From contig JALJCO010012637.1 of NCBI GenBank assembly GCA_023101725.1, positions 558,001-622,000 of the forward strand: a DNA stretch of 64,000 nucleotides, written 5' to 3'. Within the stretch, counting starts at the first letter, position 1. Each line of letters opens with the position of its first letter. This stretch comes from Atherinomorus stipes (taxonomy: Eukaryota > Chordata > Actinopteri > Atheriniformes > Atherinidae). The translations under genes and the position numbers were made by a program. Shown in pieces: positions 37,198 through 52,100 of the stretch. The notes beneath the pieces are model-generated. The model saw only the letters and a list, made by a program, of their open reading frames with translations. It made no database searches and was not told the origin of the DNA.

Positions 37198-40100
37198 CCC
37201 AATTCTGAATCGATTTTCATATTAATTTCTAAAAGATCAATTCATTGTGTCCAGAGACAGATTTTTTTTTTTTTTTTTTTTAAATGACCATTTAATTTTA
37301 ATTGGGTGAATTTTTAATGTCATATTTCAGATAATGCACCAGGTGATATCTCTGCCGTCCTCTGTTTTCTTCCCTGGATCTGTTAGGGTACTATGCCCCA
37401 CAGCATATTTGTGAAAACAACTATGTCAACATTAGGGGAGAGGGTTTGGTCAGGTAACGGCTAAAAATAGATGTTTTCAATAAGAGCAAACAAAATCGAC
37501 ATTGGATTGGTTTGGACCGGACTGAATAGAATCAATTCTAAACCATGAGAATCGAATTAAATCGATTCTTGAAATTTGAATCGATACCCAGCCCTAGTGC
37601 TTGAGACCGGTATGCTTTAGCCTTGAGAACTGTTGTTTCCCCTTCGTTGCATATTGTAATATTTTGAATACCTTCCTCCACGGCATATTGTAACCTCTCT
37701 GTCTCGATCTGTAGAATAACGTGCTGGTATTACTCCAGAATGAGTCACTAATACTCTCTTGTATACCAGCCATCCCTGTTATGACTTTAGCTTACACCAG
37801 TCAGCTACAGGAAGCTTAACAGTAGGGCTGTAACGGTATGTGTGTTTGTGTCGAACTGATCGATACACTACTCTTGGTTCCTGTACCAAACTGTCGGGTG
37901 CAGGATTGGTTTATTTAGCTATTTTGCATGCCATCAGCCATAACTGACGGACCAGTAAAATAGGGCTGGGTGATATGGACTAAATATTATATCATAATAT
38001 ATTTATTTATTTACCCTTATTTGTCTGAAAGTTTCATTTCATATCAAACACAAGTTTTTCAGTATTGAAACATGTTTATCTTAAAGGTATCGCTCCACTT
38101 CAGTGATGGAACTGACAAAACACTGGTTTGAAATGTTTGTTAAATCAAAGTAATTCAAGATAGTTGGCTGGTTTTTTATAATTTCTGTGTAAAAGTCTTG
38201 GGGAGAATTGTCTTCGAGACAGTTTAAATAATAGGGGTGGGAAAAAATATTGATACGCTGAAATATTGTGATATTCTCATATGCCGATACCATATCTATA
38301 TTTAAAAATGCTGTATCGATCTATTTTACTCATGAAATCTTGCGAAATATTGTTTTGTTATGAAATCTCATGAGATTTCATGAAATACAGCAAGATTTCA
38401 TCATTCCGTTACGAGGCAATTGACCAACAGAGTAACCTGCTGTGATGTTTAATTTTGTAATGAGGATGAGTGAAATGAAACGAGAAGCTGAGTCTGTTAA
38501 ATGCTGCTCTTAAAACTCAAATGGTGTCATTTTAGATGTGAACGCATGTTTGTTTTTTTTTCCCTTTTTCATTGAAAAGTGTAAAAAACAAACAGCAGGA
38601 CGTTATTTTAAAACATTTTCTTTAGCTACTGTATAGTTTTTTTTTCTCATTGAAACAATAGGCCAAAAAAACCCAAACAAAACAAACAGCTGTGATGTTA
38701 AATTTTAGTGAACTTAATAAAATATATTTGTATTTTTTTCCATTACTTTGCTGAAGAAAAACCGAACCGCGGCATAAAAGTACCCAAAGGGGCAGGGCTT
38801 TTGCGAAAGGTTAATTGTGTTGCACAATTTAAAGACGAGCATATGTGTTTCTACCATAGACTGTATATAATTACTGGACGTAGCTTCCGGTCTCTTCTGA
38901 ATAGAGAGATGTGAAGCCAGTTGGGCGTGTCTTACCGTCGCCATCTTGCCGTGTCACGTACGTCGTCACTCCAGGAAAATCCTAAAATGGGCACAGCGCG
39001 GCCGCGGGACAAATGATTGACAGCTGACGTACTGTGGGCTAAACGCTAACTGAGCTAACACGAAACTAAGAGGAGCTAACAAAGATAAGCCCCCTAAGCG
39101 GCATGGTTAAGGTAAGACATGCTTAGACTTGCAATTCGCTGACTAAACACCGCCGTTGTGCGACTCTGTAACAAACTGAGACCTTATTAAGAGCAAAGAA
39201 GGAGCTAACTAGGAGCCTCCGGTCGGCAGGCGGAGCTTCCGGTCTGCCGCATGTCAATCATAAGGATACGCCCTTAATTATGTGTAATTTGAAGAATAAA
39301 TAACATCTAAACGAATGAGTTATAAAAAAATTCACCCCCCTCACAGTTGACATGAAGGTAAACGTGACCTAATAAACCTAAAATGATTTTTTGAACCAGG
39401 CTGTAAACCTGTTTATTTCTGCTGTGAAGTTGGCGTTTTTAACATGGGAGTCTATGGGGATTTGCTCGCTCTTGGAGCCAGCCCCTAGCGGATGAAGGGA
39501 GGATTACACTAAATACAATGCGGAAGAGAGCTTCACTGTTCTGAGGCGGAGTTTGCCCCTTGGTTTCTACATGAGCTGAAACAAATGGGTGCAAATATGT
39601 GGGTTGAAAATCTTGTGTTCTGATACCGCCTTTCATCTTTTGAGATAATGCCAAAGTCACCAGAAGAGGAAAGGTTATAATGAAACTTGAACAAACTAAC
39701 TAGAAGTCTGTCCCTGGGTTGCCTGAGCTCAATAATCCAACATCTCCTGGATATAAACACCAGACAAAAAAGGATCAGGCATGAAGTCAGCGATGATGTT
39801 GCAAACCAAGATGCAGGATAATGTTTCGCTCACTGTCGATAACGGAATAAACATTTGCTTCAGAAACGCTGGGTGGTGTCTGAGATCACTGACCAAGGGA
39901 CAAATCATCACATTGCTTCAAAATACTCCAGCAGTTAAACTTAAACTAGTAAAGCAAGGTAGATTTCTACTTCACACTGGATGTGAGCACAGTCCCATCA
40001 TAGCCTTTATGGAATATCAGTGGGAATCTCGTTGGTGTTGCCATTCCTATTCCCCTGTACATCTAACAGAACGCAGCCAGATGATGATGACAAAGATCCG

Positions 40101-43100
40101 CCTTACATGTCCTGCTCCAACGATTTGGTCATATCCATATACCTCAGAATCGGTGCATGAGTCCAGTTTCTCCTTTTTTTTCTTTCCAAAGCCATCCTGT
40201 TCAGCATCGACTGCTGGAACCAGTGGCCTGCCTTGTAAAGCAGCTGAAATCCATGTACGCCGCAAAAGCACTAGTTGGACGCAATAATGCGATTAAGGTT
40301 TTATCTACATAAATAATAAAATGAATTCTTAATGAAAAACATTAATTTGAAAATGGTGCCACACCAGAGGCAGCCTGTTGCCATGGCTTTGTTTGTACTG
40401 TGTATTTTTTTTGCATCCTCTTGAGCTTTTTTTCCATTAAAACACTGATTTCTGACATTTTTTTCCACTCTGGATGGGAATCTGTGCTGCTTAAATAATT
40501 TCTGCTGGTACATCTGGCTCTCCCTGTTGGCATGATTATGAACAGTAGCCATACCAACTGGAAAGTTGTTTACACGCATGAGCAGTTTCCAAAAACCCAA
40601 GTATTGCTGGGAAAAGCAGCTTAATCCCAGACAAATTGAAGAGGAGTTGTTGTGTATGTCGAGCAGGAGCAAAACTAAGACCAAGTGTCAAAGCAGCTTC
40701 ATGAGAAAGCCAGACTGCAGGTTTTCCCAGCAGAACAGAGTGTTGTTACAAGAAGGGCAGTGTTACTTTATCTGACAGTGGTTTAAGTGTTGAGCCTGAG
40801 CAGTGTTCATTAAAACATTTGATGTAGCTTTTTTTCCAAACTCCTTGTCTGCTGTTGCCTTTCAGGCTACACCTACAAACCCTGCAGAACAAAAAGAAAA
40901 AGTCAATACTCACCATTGATAACTGGGGTGTACACTACAATGCCAGCGAGGTTTGGGTCAGAGACTGTTTTGTCCAAGATGAGTCCTCCGATGCTGCAGA
41001 ACACAACATTATTAGATCAGATGCTGTTAAAAAAGATAAAGGAGAAAACAGAAAAAGGGCTGGTGCATATAAATGAATCTTAAAAGGTCTAAAACAGCAC
41101 TCCAGATTGTCAGGCTTCTAACTTTTTTCCCTTTTCAGCATTCAATACTTTTCCAGACTCTAATTTCCAGATTTCTGGGTACATTTTTCATGGCATTTTC
41201 AGACATCTAGGTGTTTATAATAGGGATGCACGATATTGGAATTTTGGCAGATATCCGATATGTCGATATTTTAAAACTCATGTGGCCGATAACCGATATC
41301 AATACTGATATTAAAGCTGAAAAAAATAAGCAGTCATTGCAAATAGCAGTTTTGTTATCCATTTCTGACACTTTGAAAAATAGGGGTAGGAAAAAATATC
41401 AATACACTTAAATATCACGATATTTTCATATGCCAATATCAAATTGATATTTAAAAACATGGTATCAATCTATTTTACTTACAAAATCTTGCGAGATTTC
41501 ATCGTTCTGTTACAAAATCTCATGATATTTTGTGAATTCTCGCTAGATTTCGTAACAAAACTATAAAATATTGCAAGATTTCGTTAGTAAAATAGATTGA
41601 TACCACATTTTTAAATGTCAATATGATATCAGCATATGAAAAATTGCAATATTCAGTGTATCAATATTTTTTCCCACCCCTAGTCTTTAGAAGTTTTAAA
41701 GTCTGTAAAAAAGAAGTTTTTGAAGAAGAAGAGGAAGAAGTTTTTGGGGGTTTTTAGATTTTAGAAACAGCGGCCTGATCGGTTAAATATCGGTTAAATA
41801 TCAGTGGGGTGGCCGATGTCCGATACTCAGTTTTAAGGCAGATATAGGCTGATACCCATAGGGGGCCGATTATATCATGCATCCCTAGTTTATAACATGG
41901 TTTATACACGGTTTATGATAATATGTTGCCAAATACTTGGCAACAGAAATACGCAGTTTTAGATACTGCAGCTCAATCAAATCACCACACCAACATTAAA
42001 CCTTTTACTTCAAATGAAACGAACTTAAATGCCTGAAAATCCTCACACAAATGTCCAAAAGCAATACCTATCACATGGTTTCCAAAAATGGCTGAAAATG
42101 CCATCAAGTGATCAGCATCTGGAACTCCTACAAGTATACAAGGTTTTTCTGTTTCCTCTTGGCCAGGTCACCATTGGAAATGAGAATTGACCCACCTGAT
42201 TATAAATAAAGGTTATTGAATAAATGTTACTACTAAAATAAAAACAATAATAAGTTAGTTTTATGCCTGTACAGCAAAAGCTCAGTGCTGGGAGCTCAGC
42301 CCTGCAGTAAAGTTATGAGGAGGAAAATCACACTGTTGGCAATTTTTTTTCTACCAGCAGTAAGTATCTGAGTTAGCTGTTATAACACTTCACAATAATG
42401 ATCTATGTTTGGATCGTAACCAGAGAAAAAGCTTAAAGAAGGTACGTGGTCCTTTAGGGAGCTCTTCAGTAACTCGTAATGACTAAAGCAACAAGGTGCT
42501 TTAGTCATGACGGAATGTTTGTCGTGTGTTTAAGATATGTTTTATTAAGTTTTTTAATTTATAACAACAGCATATCAGAAGCTTGTTCATTTTAACACAT
42601 TGGGACAACAAAATGCCAAAATGCAATTTACAGAGAACAGAAGATGTAGAACAGGTGACCAACCGAACCCCTTTAGGGGAGTTCTAACCTCTGAAAAAAT
42701 GTGATTTTAACATATAGATTCTATCTTCTGGTGAATTCTTAGGAAAATAAAGCTAAGAAACTTGATTTTTTTTTTTAAATACTGTGACATTGGGAAGCTG
42801 TAATGGACTCACTTTACCTTGGTCTTGACCTCAATCTTTAAGCAGGTCCTGCTCCATTTGCACCTCAGCCCTGAATCAAGCTGTGCTACATAAACAGCAT
42901 CTTGCTCCTTCCTGGGCCAGAATTCCTTCTTTCATGAACATAAATGTTTGTTGAGGCCAACCCAGACTGAACCTGGTCACATTAAATGGTCCTCCAGGGA
43001 TCATTCAATCGGCCACTTGTGTGTGTTTTTGTTTCCTTCTTATTTTCTTTTTAACAATAACACAAATTAAAATCAGGTAAGAAAACAGAAGCTGTGAAGA

Positions 43101-46100
43101 TCACATTCCCATGAGGGAGACCTCTTTTGTCACATTGTATTAATTATTTGTGTTGTTCCAATTAAACCTCATATTTTACATGAGTGCCATGTTCAGATTT
43201 TTTTAAGATTGATTTTTGGTGAAAAGCAACAACTTTGCAAGTATGACAGAAAACAAAATAACAATAATAAAAGAAAAAAAATGGGAAAGAATTGAAAGTA
43301 AAGAAATTTGAAGTTCCAATATGACCGACTACTTTTCTATTCTTTCTCAATCTTGGGAAAAACTAAAAACTAATTCAATACTTTTCAAGGTTGTGGAGAA
43401 ACTGGACTGTTGATGTAGATAATAAAATATTTATATCCCCTCATTCCGTCCTTCAACAAAAGCCTGAAAACACAAGTTGTATCAGCTTCACGGTTTGTTG
43501 AGAGGCAAGTGCTGCAGAGAGACTGAGCACGCTGGATCATAATTCCCTTCCCACTGACTCTATTTGTAAAACAGCAGGCTCAAAGGGACCAGAGGGTGTA
43601 TGTGTTCGGGTGCTGCAATTTGTTTACTGGATGAGTCATCAAATGAGCCAGACACTGGAAGAAGCAAACATAGAAAAGCTGTTCTTTCCCCTTCCAAGGC
43701 TAAGCACACACACACCTGCTGATGACCATGGCAGTGATGACTGGCTCCCATCCGGAGTAGAGCAGGGTGCGGCTGGCGGGGTGCTTGGAGGAGATGACGA
43801 TCCACAGAGGAGTCAGACACATGAAGAAGGCGCAGACCAGCGATGACACGTATGGATAGGAGTCTAGGGATGAAGAAGAGGCTGAAGATGAAGTTAGGTT
43901 TCTCTGGGCCACAACATGAAAGACGGTCAATCCAAGAAGTTCGTGACGCTTGTGGGTAGTGTTGTGTTTCCATATGCATCAGGTCTATAGCTGCTCCTAT
44001 AGATTACCCATCACACCCTGCTTTCCAAACATTCACAGATATGTTTGCATTAAATTTATGGAGATGATTATTTTCTCTCTTTTGACTAATTAAACATTTG
44101 ATTACATTGAGAATATCAATGCTAATGCAAGCAATTATCTCTGGGCTCCATTAGCTGGAAACAAGCATACAAACATGGTGATGGTAAGTGCATATGATTA
44201 TATATTCACAATCTTCACAAAGCATACTAGTATTTGCAAAACATTAGGAATATTTCAGCCTGATGGAGAAGGCATCTGTTTTCTGCCCTTTAAGCCTTAA
44301 ACAAACAAACTGGAGAAAATTAAAGGATACTTTTTTTTTTTTTTAACCTGGAAAGTATTTCTATGAGTTTTTGTGCATTTACTCACCGGTAAAATTTCTG
44401 TATCACTTACACTCCTTTGGAAGAGATTATGTTGAGTCGCCCTTCGACATACATCCATATAATGGGAGAGACAGGGCAGCCTCTATATAAGGTATTATCT
44501 ACAGAAAAAAAAAATGAAGGAGTTCTGCTGTAGATAATGCCTAGATAATGTAAGGCTTTCCTGTCTCTTCCGTTATATGGATATACGAAAGGCGACTTGG
44601 GATGGACGATATAATCGGCCCGCTATTGGTATCAGCCTATATCAGCCTTAAAACTGAGTACCTGACATTGGCCACCCCACCGATATTTAACCAATATCTT
44701 AACCGATCAGGCTGCTGTTTAAAAAAGTCTAAAAAAAAAAAAAACCAAAAAACTTTTCTTCTTTATCTTCTTCAAAAACTTATTTTTTACAGACTTGAAA
44801 ACTTCTAAAGACTAGGGGTGGGAAAAAATATCGATACACTGAAATATCGCGATATTTTCATATGGTGATATCATATAGACACTTAAAAACGCGGTATCGA
44901 TCTATTTTACCAATGAAATCTCACAATATTTCATTTTTCTGTTACGAAATCTCACAAGAATTCACAAAAATTTTGCAATAATTTCATATGCTGATATCAT
45001 ACTGACATTTAAAAACAAGGCATCGATCTATTTTACTGACGAAAACACGCGATATTTCATCGTTCTGTTACGAAATCTCATGGAAATTCACCTAATGTCT
45101 TGAGATTTTTTAACAGAATGATGAAATCTCGTGAGATTTTGTAAGTAAAATAGATCAATGCCACATTTTTAAATATTGATTTGATATTGGCATATGTAAA
45201 TGTCGTGATATTTCAGTGTATCGATATTTTTTCCAGCCCCAGTTTTTTAAAGTGTTGGCAATGGATAACAAAACTGCTATTTGCAATGACTGCTTATTTC
45301 AGCTTTAATATCGGTATCAATATCAGTTATCAGCCACAGGAGTTTTTAAAATATCGGTATATCGGATATCGGCCAAAATTCCAATATTGTGCATCCCTAA
45401 GGGCGACTCAACAAAATATCTTCCAAGGAAGTCAAAGTGATACAGAAATTTTACCGGGAGTAAATGTAAATGTAAACTTTTAAAATTTCAAGCAGAAAAA
45501 AAGGCCTGGGGCAAAGGGATAAACTCCTACAAATAAGGTCCAGGTTAAAAAAAAAAAAGAAAGTTGTCTTTTAAATTAACTAAACAAACATATTTGTGCG
45601 AAACTTCTCGCTCAGATAAAGCAAACTTTGGATGCATTTACTCCAGCATTTATTTCTAGGGCCCCTTCTTTTGTTGGCTCATAGGAGAATGGTACAGTAC
45701 GGTCAGGGCAGAGTAGCTGGAGTCACACAATACAGTCTACTGTATATTGATTGGAGGACACAGAAATGTCACTGCAAGTGACAAAAGCAAGCACAGCGGA
45801 TCACATCACTCTTCACACGGTATTTAAAAGATAATCAGAAGAAGATGCGAGAAAACAGCAGTAAAGTTTGGTCAGTTCTGCAACTACAAACTTAACCGGG
45901 CTATCATATTGTTGTTAGTTGTGTCATGTTCGCTGACGTCACACTATGATGCTATGCTAGGCATTTGCCCATCTCTGAGCTAGATGATCTCCTTGCAAAA
46001 GGATAAAAAGGGTTTTCTGTTAAACTCAACATATAGTGAAGTTGTAGCTGACCTCAACTCCTAACATATAAAGAAAAAAATTATTTATTGAAGCAGTATT

Positions 46101-49100
46101 TTCTGGGAGGAAAGAGGTCGTCCTACATCCTTCAGACAAACATCCGACAGCAGCAGTGAATTATTAAAGCAACAATTGATACTCATGTCAGTCTCTGGGA
46201 GAAAAAGAAAAAGTCTTAGATCTTTTAAGATGTTCCTAACTTACAGGAAGGAAAGTTCAGTCCCAAATGGGAATGTAACTGTTTACATATTTTATGAAAC
46301 AGTGTGAGTTTACACACACACTCAGAAACTTTATGCTTTCCTGTCAAAGAAGGATGCTTAATAATGAGCGAGCCTGTCAGTTATTCAGAGAGAAAGTTTA
46401 TGATAAATATTGACAAGGTTTGCTGAATAAGTGGGAATAAAAAGTTAAATAAATTTTACAGTAAAGCTGTTAGACTTTGAGTTTTTTTTTAACTTGTGTC
46501 TCAGCTGTATAGGAGGGCGGACTCTCGGGTTGGAGAACCAGGGAGGAATTTTGACAGGGAAACTCATCAGGAGGAGGCCTCAGAAGATCCGATTTGCATC
46601 ATACAAAACAATTTAAAACTGAAAACTTTCATACAAATACATAAAAATGGTTTTCAAAATTAATCCTTCTCTTTTTTTTTAGTTTTATTTCAATAAAAGA
46701 TAATGCGCAAATGTTTACAAATTAAAGTTAGAATTTTATCTCTAATAATAGCAAACTGCAGCTAAAAAAAGAGCATCATTGTGGCTACAGTATGAACAAT
46801 GTTAACACACATAAACTAATACTTAATAACTAATTTCACAGTTCATACCACTGGGTTCATCACCTCTTGTGGCCTGCCATTAAAAGGTCATGTGGTGCCA
46901 CATCAACACATACTAAACATGATCTCAAGCTCTGGAAATATGTCTCTGTACTTGTATCCTATGTCAAGTTCTCACTTTCCAAGGTTTTTATCTTTTATAA
47001 CTCCTCTTACAAAGAGCACTCTGTAGCAATCCTGTTTGCTAAAAGCACTAAATAAATAATACAGATTCTTCTTGGTCTGGTTGCTGTCTGTTCTATACCT
47101 GGTTGAAGTCTTTCAGCATTAGAAGCATTTGAGACATCTTTTTTAGATGAATATCTACAGGATTTAAAGTATGTTTATCTGACAGTTTGATCATAAGTTC
47201 CAATTTAGCGCAAATGTGTCTGACTGGGATAAAGAACAACAGAGCCACTGTCATGAATGTTCCCCAGCCAGACCAGCCTGCCATGGAAACATGGAGTTTT
47301 GTTTGCTTAATAAATTTAGCTTCTGTTGCTGAACAGCTCCTTTCATAATGGCAACAACTATGAAATATTAATTACATAATAACAATAATGCATCTTGTCC
47401 AGTTCAATTATAACTAAAGGTTAATTAGTATGAAATGCTTTCCAATGGAACCCCCTTCCTGTATATGATGTTTTAACTCCTACAAGGTGGTAGACTACAG
47501 GTCTGGTGGCATGAATTAAACACGTGGAATGTGGGACGGGAGGAAAGGATATTGCAGCCTTGATTTAAAAAAGTGAGGCAGGAGGGACCCCTACTGGTTA
47601 CCCGAGGAAAGTGTCACAATACACGGCACCAAAAGAAGCAAAAGTCTTGTTTCAGAAAACTTGATCCAAACACACTCCATTGTAAAAGATAATTGTCATC
47701 AGTGTTTTAAGTTGCATTAAAGCAAAGCCCAATTCCAAAAAGTTTGGGTCCTGATCTGCACATCTCATCAACCCGTATCTTATTTCAAATAGAACATAAA
47801 CAGCGTCTCAGACGGTTAAACTGAGACATTTTACCATTTAATGGAAATAAACAGGGGGGGACAGCAAAAGGTTAGAAAAATAAGTTTGGAGGAATCAAAA
47901 ACAACTCGAAGAGCATTTGATGACTAATTAGTTAAATTAGCAACACCTCAGCAAATAACTGGGGTAATAAATGGGTATAAAAGGACTTTTCAGAGATGTA
48001 AAGATGGACAGAGGTTCACTAATTTGTAGCAAACTGTATCCAATTGTGGAACAATATCCTAAAAAAAAATTCTAAATGTAAAATTGTGGAGACTTTGAAG
48101 ATATGACCATCTACAGTGAATAATATCAATAAAAGATTCAGAGAATCAGAAGGATTTTCTGAGAACAAAGAGACAAGGCTGAAGGTCATAACTGGATGCT
48201 TGTGATCTTCAGGTCCTCCAGGCAGCTCTGCATTAAAAACAGACATGATTCTCTTCTGGAAATAACTTTATGGGCTCAGAGCTACCAGAAATCTCTTCTG
48301 TGAACAAAGTTTGCTTTGAAATCCACAAATGCAGGTTAAAGCCCTATCGTTCAAAGACGAATCCAGAAACACTGCGGCCTACTCTGGACCAAAGCTCATC
48401 TCAAATGGTCTGGGGGAAAAGTGAAAGACTGTTCTGTGGTCAGATGGATCAAACGATGAAAGTTTATTTTAAAAAACCATGGATGCCACGTCCTACAGAC
48501 TAAAGAGGAGAGGGAACATCCAGCTTTTCACCAGTGGACAGTTAAAAAGCTGCATCTCTGATTTAATGGGGTTGCATTAGTGCTGATGGCAGAGGCAGCT
48601 TCCACATCTGTGAAGCTCCATCATTACTGAAAAGAAGTCATAGAGCAACATCTGCTTCAGCAAGACACATACTACATCCAACACAACAGCACAGCTTCAC
48701 AGGAGAAATCGGGTGCTGAACCGTTCTGCTTGCAGTCCTGGACGTCTATCAGCTTATCGCTGCCGGCGACTCAACTGCTGTGTCATGAAATCTGACGAAG
48801 CAGGCAGTTCAAGGTTATATTTTACGGAGTGGATCAACAAACAACAAGAGGCACCTGCTGCAGAGGTCAACAGCCTCTCTCAAACAACGGAACCGAAAGT
48901 TAGAAACTAGCCATTTTCTAACATGTAAAGCAGGGATTGCAACGGCAGTCCTCGAGGGCCGTTAATGGTTAATAACTGCCAGTTATTACTGTATCATATC
49001 ATATTATTATTTTGGTTACGCCCGTTTGTTCATAATAAAATTAGACTTTTTTCACTGGTAAGTTACAACTAAAACAATATCAAATATTATAATACATGGC

Positions 49101-52100
49101 AGATGACTGGATAACAAAATAACGTTCAATCAGTACTCTGTGAACAGTATTTTTGTTTTCAGAAAATCCTCCTCTTTCATTTCTTACCAATACTGCGTTT
49201 TAGGGGTGGTAATGTTTCCTGAAAACTTCAGATAATAACTAACTATCCACATACATAATAGATGCTGCGGCGTGATGTTCCGTTAATATTTTTATACATA
49301 ATAAAAGCAATTAATGACAGCGGGGTGTGGTGGTTAGCATGTAACCGTAGAGATGTATATTAAGTTGGAGTTAAAGAAGGAGACAATATTTTTTAGATGA
49401 AAAAAATAGAGGTAATAAGAGAAGAATTTAAAAGCTCACGGGATCTAGGTAAGGTTCACTTTTAATTTTACACAAAGTCCAAAGATTAAAAATTTTAAAA
49501 CTCCCTAAAAAAAAAGGGTTGTGTTCTGTCCTTTTTGAACAGAGGTGCCTATCCCTGGCGTAAAGATTACACAGCATCCCAGCCCTGATGCTGATTGGTT
49601 AGTTGACCTGTCCATGAGTAAAATTCCGCTTCTGATTGGTGAGCTTGGCTGGCTGGTAAAGAGATGGCATGTAGTGTGTGTTTACAGTAGTTGACAGAGC
49701 AGATCCTGGGTCAGCCAGGAGCGCTGGAAAAACCGCAGCTTTGGCGATAACGGGGTCTGAATTCGCAATTTCGATCTGAAAACACCACCAACAGAAAACA
49801 TTCGGAGCCTCATGAAGCAGAAAAAAAAAACATCTTTGAGACGCTTTACTGCCATCATATTCAACGTGTATGAGGTGGACAAAGTTTGGCTTTGCTTTGT
49901 ATCATCTATTTTTCAGTCTATTTGATCGACTTTACACCATGAGGTGGAAACCTGGTGTCATACTAATGAACCTGTTACAACCCAATCTGACTAATAAAAG
50001 CTGCACAGTTTTAGAAGTTTTCAAGTTAAATGAAGGACAATTTAGTCCTCCTTTCAGAGGTTTTGTTCAGGAATCCATCTGAGTGTACTTTAATATCACC
50101 TGCTGGTCAGAATATGGGACTATTTTCATCCACACAGACTATTTTAGCTTTGTCACCATTAATACGACCACCATCAGCATTTAGCATGAACCAATCTGCT
50201 CACACAAATTTTCATGCCTTGTTCTCAGTTTCTTTTATAGGGCAGACAGTTTCTGTCATACAATTGGTTGCCTGGGCCAAAAAAAAAAAAAAAAAAAAAA
50301 AAAAATCAGTGATGACAATAGCACCTTTCTGAAAAGTTCACAGATTTTACACTCGAAGTGCTCTGAGCAGCTGCAAGGAAAAAGTGAAAAAAAAAAGATG
50401 CTGGGTTTGGAGCTCTCTCTTTCCCCAAGACTGACAAAACAGCTCACACCCAGAACAATTGATACAAAAAAAAGCACTTGCACTCAGACGGAAAACACCA
50501 CGGGACACAAGCCTTTAATAGCAATGACTAATGTGCTTACTTCTTAACAGCAAAAAGAGAGAAAAAGATAATGAAACAGCATGAGTTCTTAATGATGGAC
50601 CAGCAAGTGAGTATTTAGTAAGTTCAGCATGGAGCTTGGTAAACTCTTAAACTGACAAGCGATTTAATTGAAACTCTGCATGCAGCCATAAATCACTTTG
50701 AAATCAAGTTAAGCTGCTTGTATTTGGGGAAATTATTCTCATCATAAAAGAACTGAAAGGCATCATAAAAGACCATTTTCCACAGATCATTCAGCCTCTT
50801 CCCATGTGTGCCTATGTTAACGACTCCACAGCCAAAATGGCTTCACGCATCCAAAAATCTGTTGGTTTTTTTGCTATTCAGCATCTTAGTTTATGTGGTA
50901 AATTCCCTCATTCCTCACTAAGCACTACACCCAGCCAATGAAGAATGGGGATTTCTTGTGTCATGTATCGATACTGTAACTCCTGATCCCCGAACAGATC
51001 TTCTGTTTAACTGAAAACTGAATAATTAAACCTCTTATGGCTTTAATATTGGATGGGGAAAGACTCTCCACCTCCTTCCTGAATCAGTCAGTGGAGATAT
51101 GAAAATGCTACTGACCTCCATTCACAGTCCAGACTTGGTATCTCCTCAAAGTCTAATTTGACTCGGCAAAACTTGCTCTGCAACGGTAAACTCGTAATGT
51201 AAAGAACAAACTAAATTCACTCACTGAGCGCCAGGTCTGATCGACTTCCTATACAGGTTTTAAGTTTTAAAGAGAGATAATTGGAGAACTGTGCCACTGT
51301 TTTTAGCAGCAGACCAGAATAGACAGTACCAGACAAGAGTTCAGAAGCACCTACCCATTAAATTTGAATAGACCTTTTCATTTACACTACCAGTCTAGTC
51401 CAAACTAGACTGGTAGTGTAAATGAAAAGGTCGTTTTGATGCAAAGTTAGCATCAAGATGCTTTGATTAGCAGTAGAAAGACAAGTTAGATAAGTACAAA
51501 ACTATCTAAGGAGTAACATGGAGACGTCACTGCACCATATAAGTAAACCCAGAACCCACAATGAGGTGCTGTGTAGGACAGAATGCATATTTAACTCTCA
51601 CACGCACCTCTGAAATCACTGCATATACTAAAATCGCTTGCACATATACTTAAAATCAACTTTCACATACAAGCAACATCTCATAAACCCATGATAATTT
51701 ACACATACATGCATGAAATTAAAACCCCACGCATATACAACCTATCCATTCTAAATCAGTGATGACAATCTCATATACAAGAGGTTGTGCATGCATGAGC
51801 TTATAGTAATATAAATTAGGTTATGTTTGAGAATATGTGAGTTCATAGTAGTATAAATCAGGTTATACATGGCTATGGATGAGCCGACAGTTGTTTGAAT
51901 GAGAAATTGCTGAGATTCAAGAGTAAAATGAGTACTGTGTACTGTGACTTGTCGCAACAATTCAGTGGAGAGTGTGGGTTGACTATCTTAAAATACTACT
52001 AAACTTCAGACTCCTGACTCCAGCACAGGGGGGGGGCATGGATTCTAAACCAGGCTCAAGAGTAAAATGTGTTGTATAACATCCAGTAGGTGGCGGTAAT

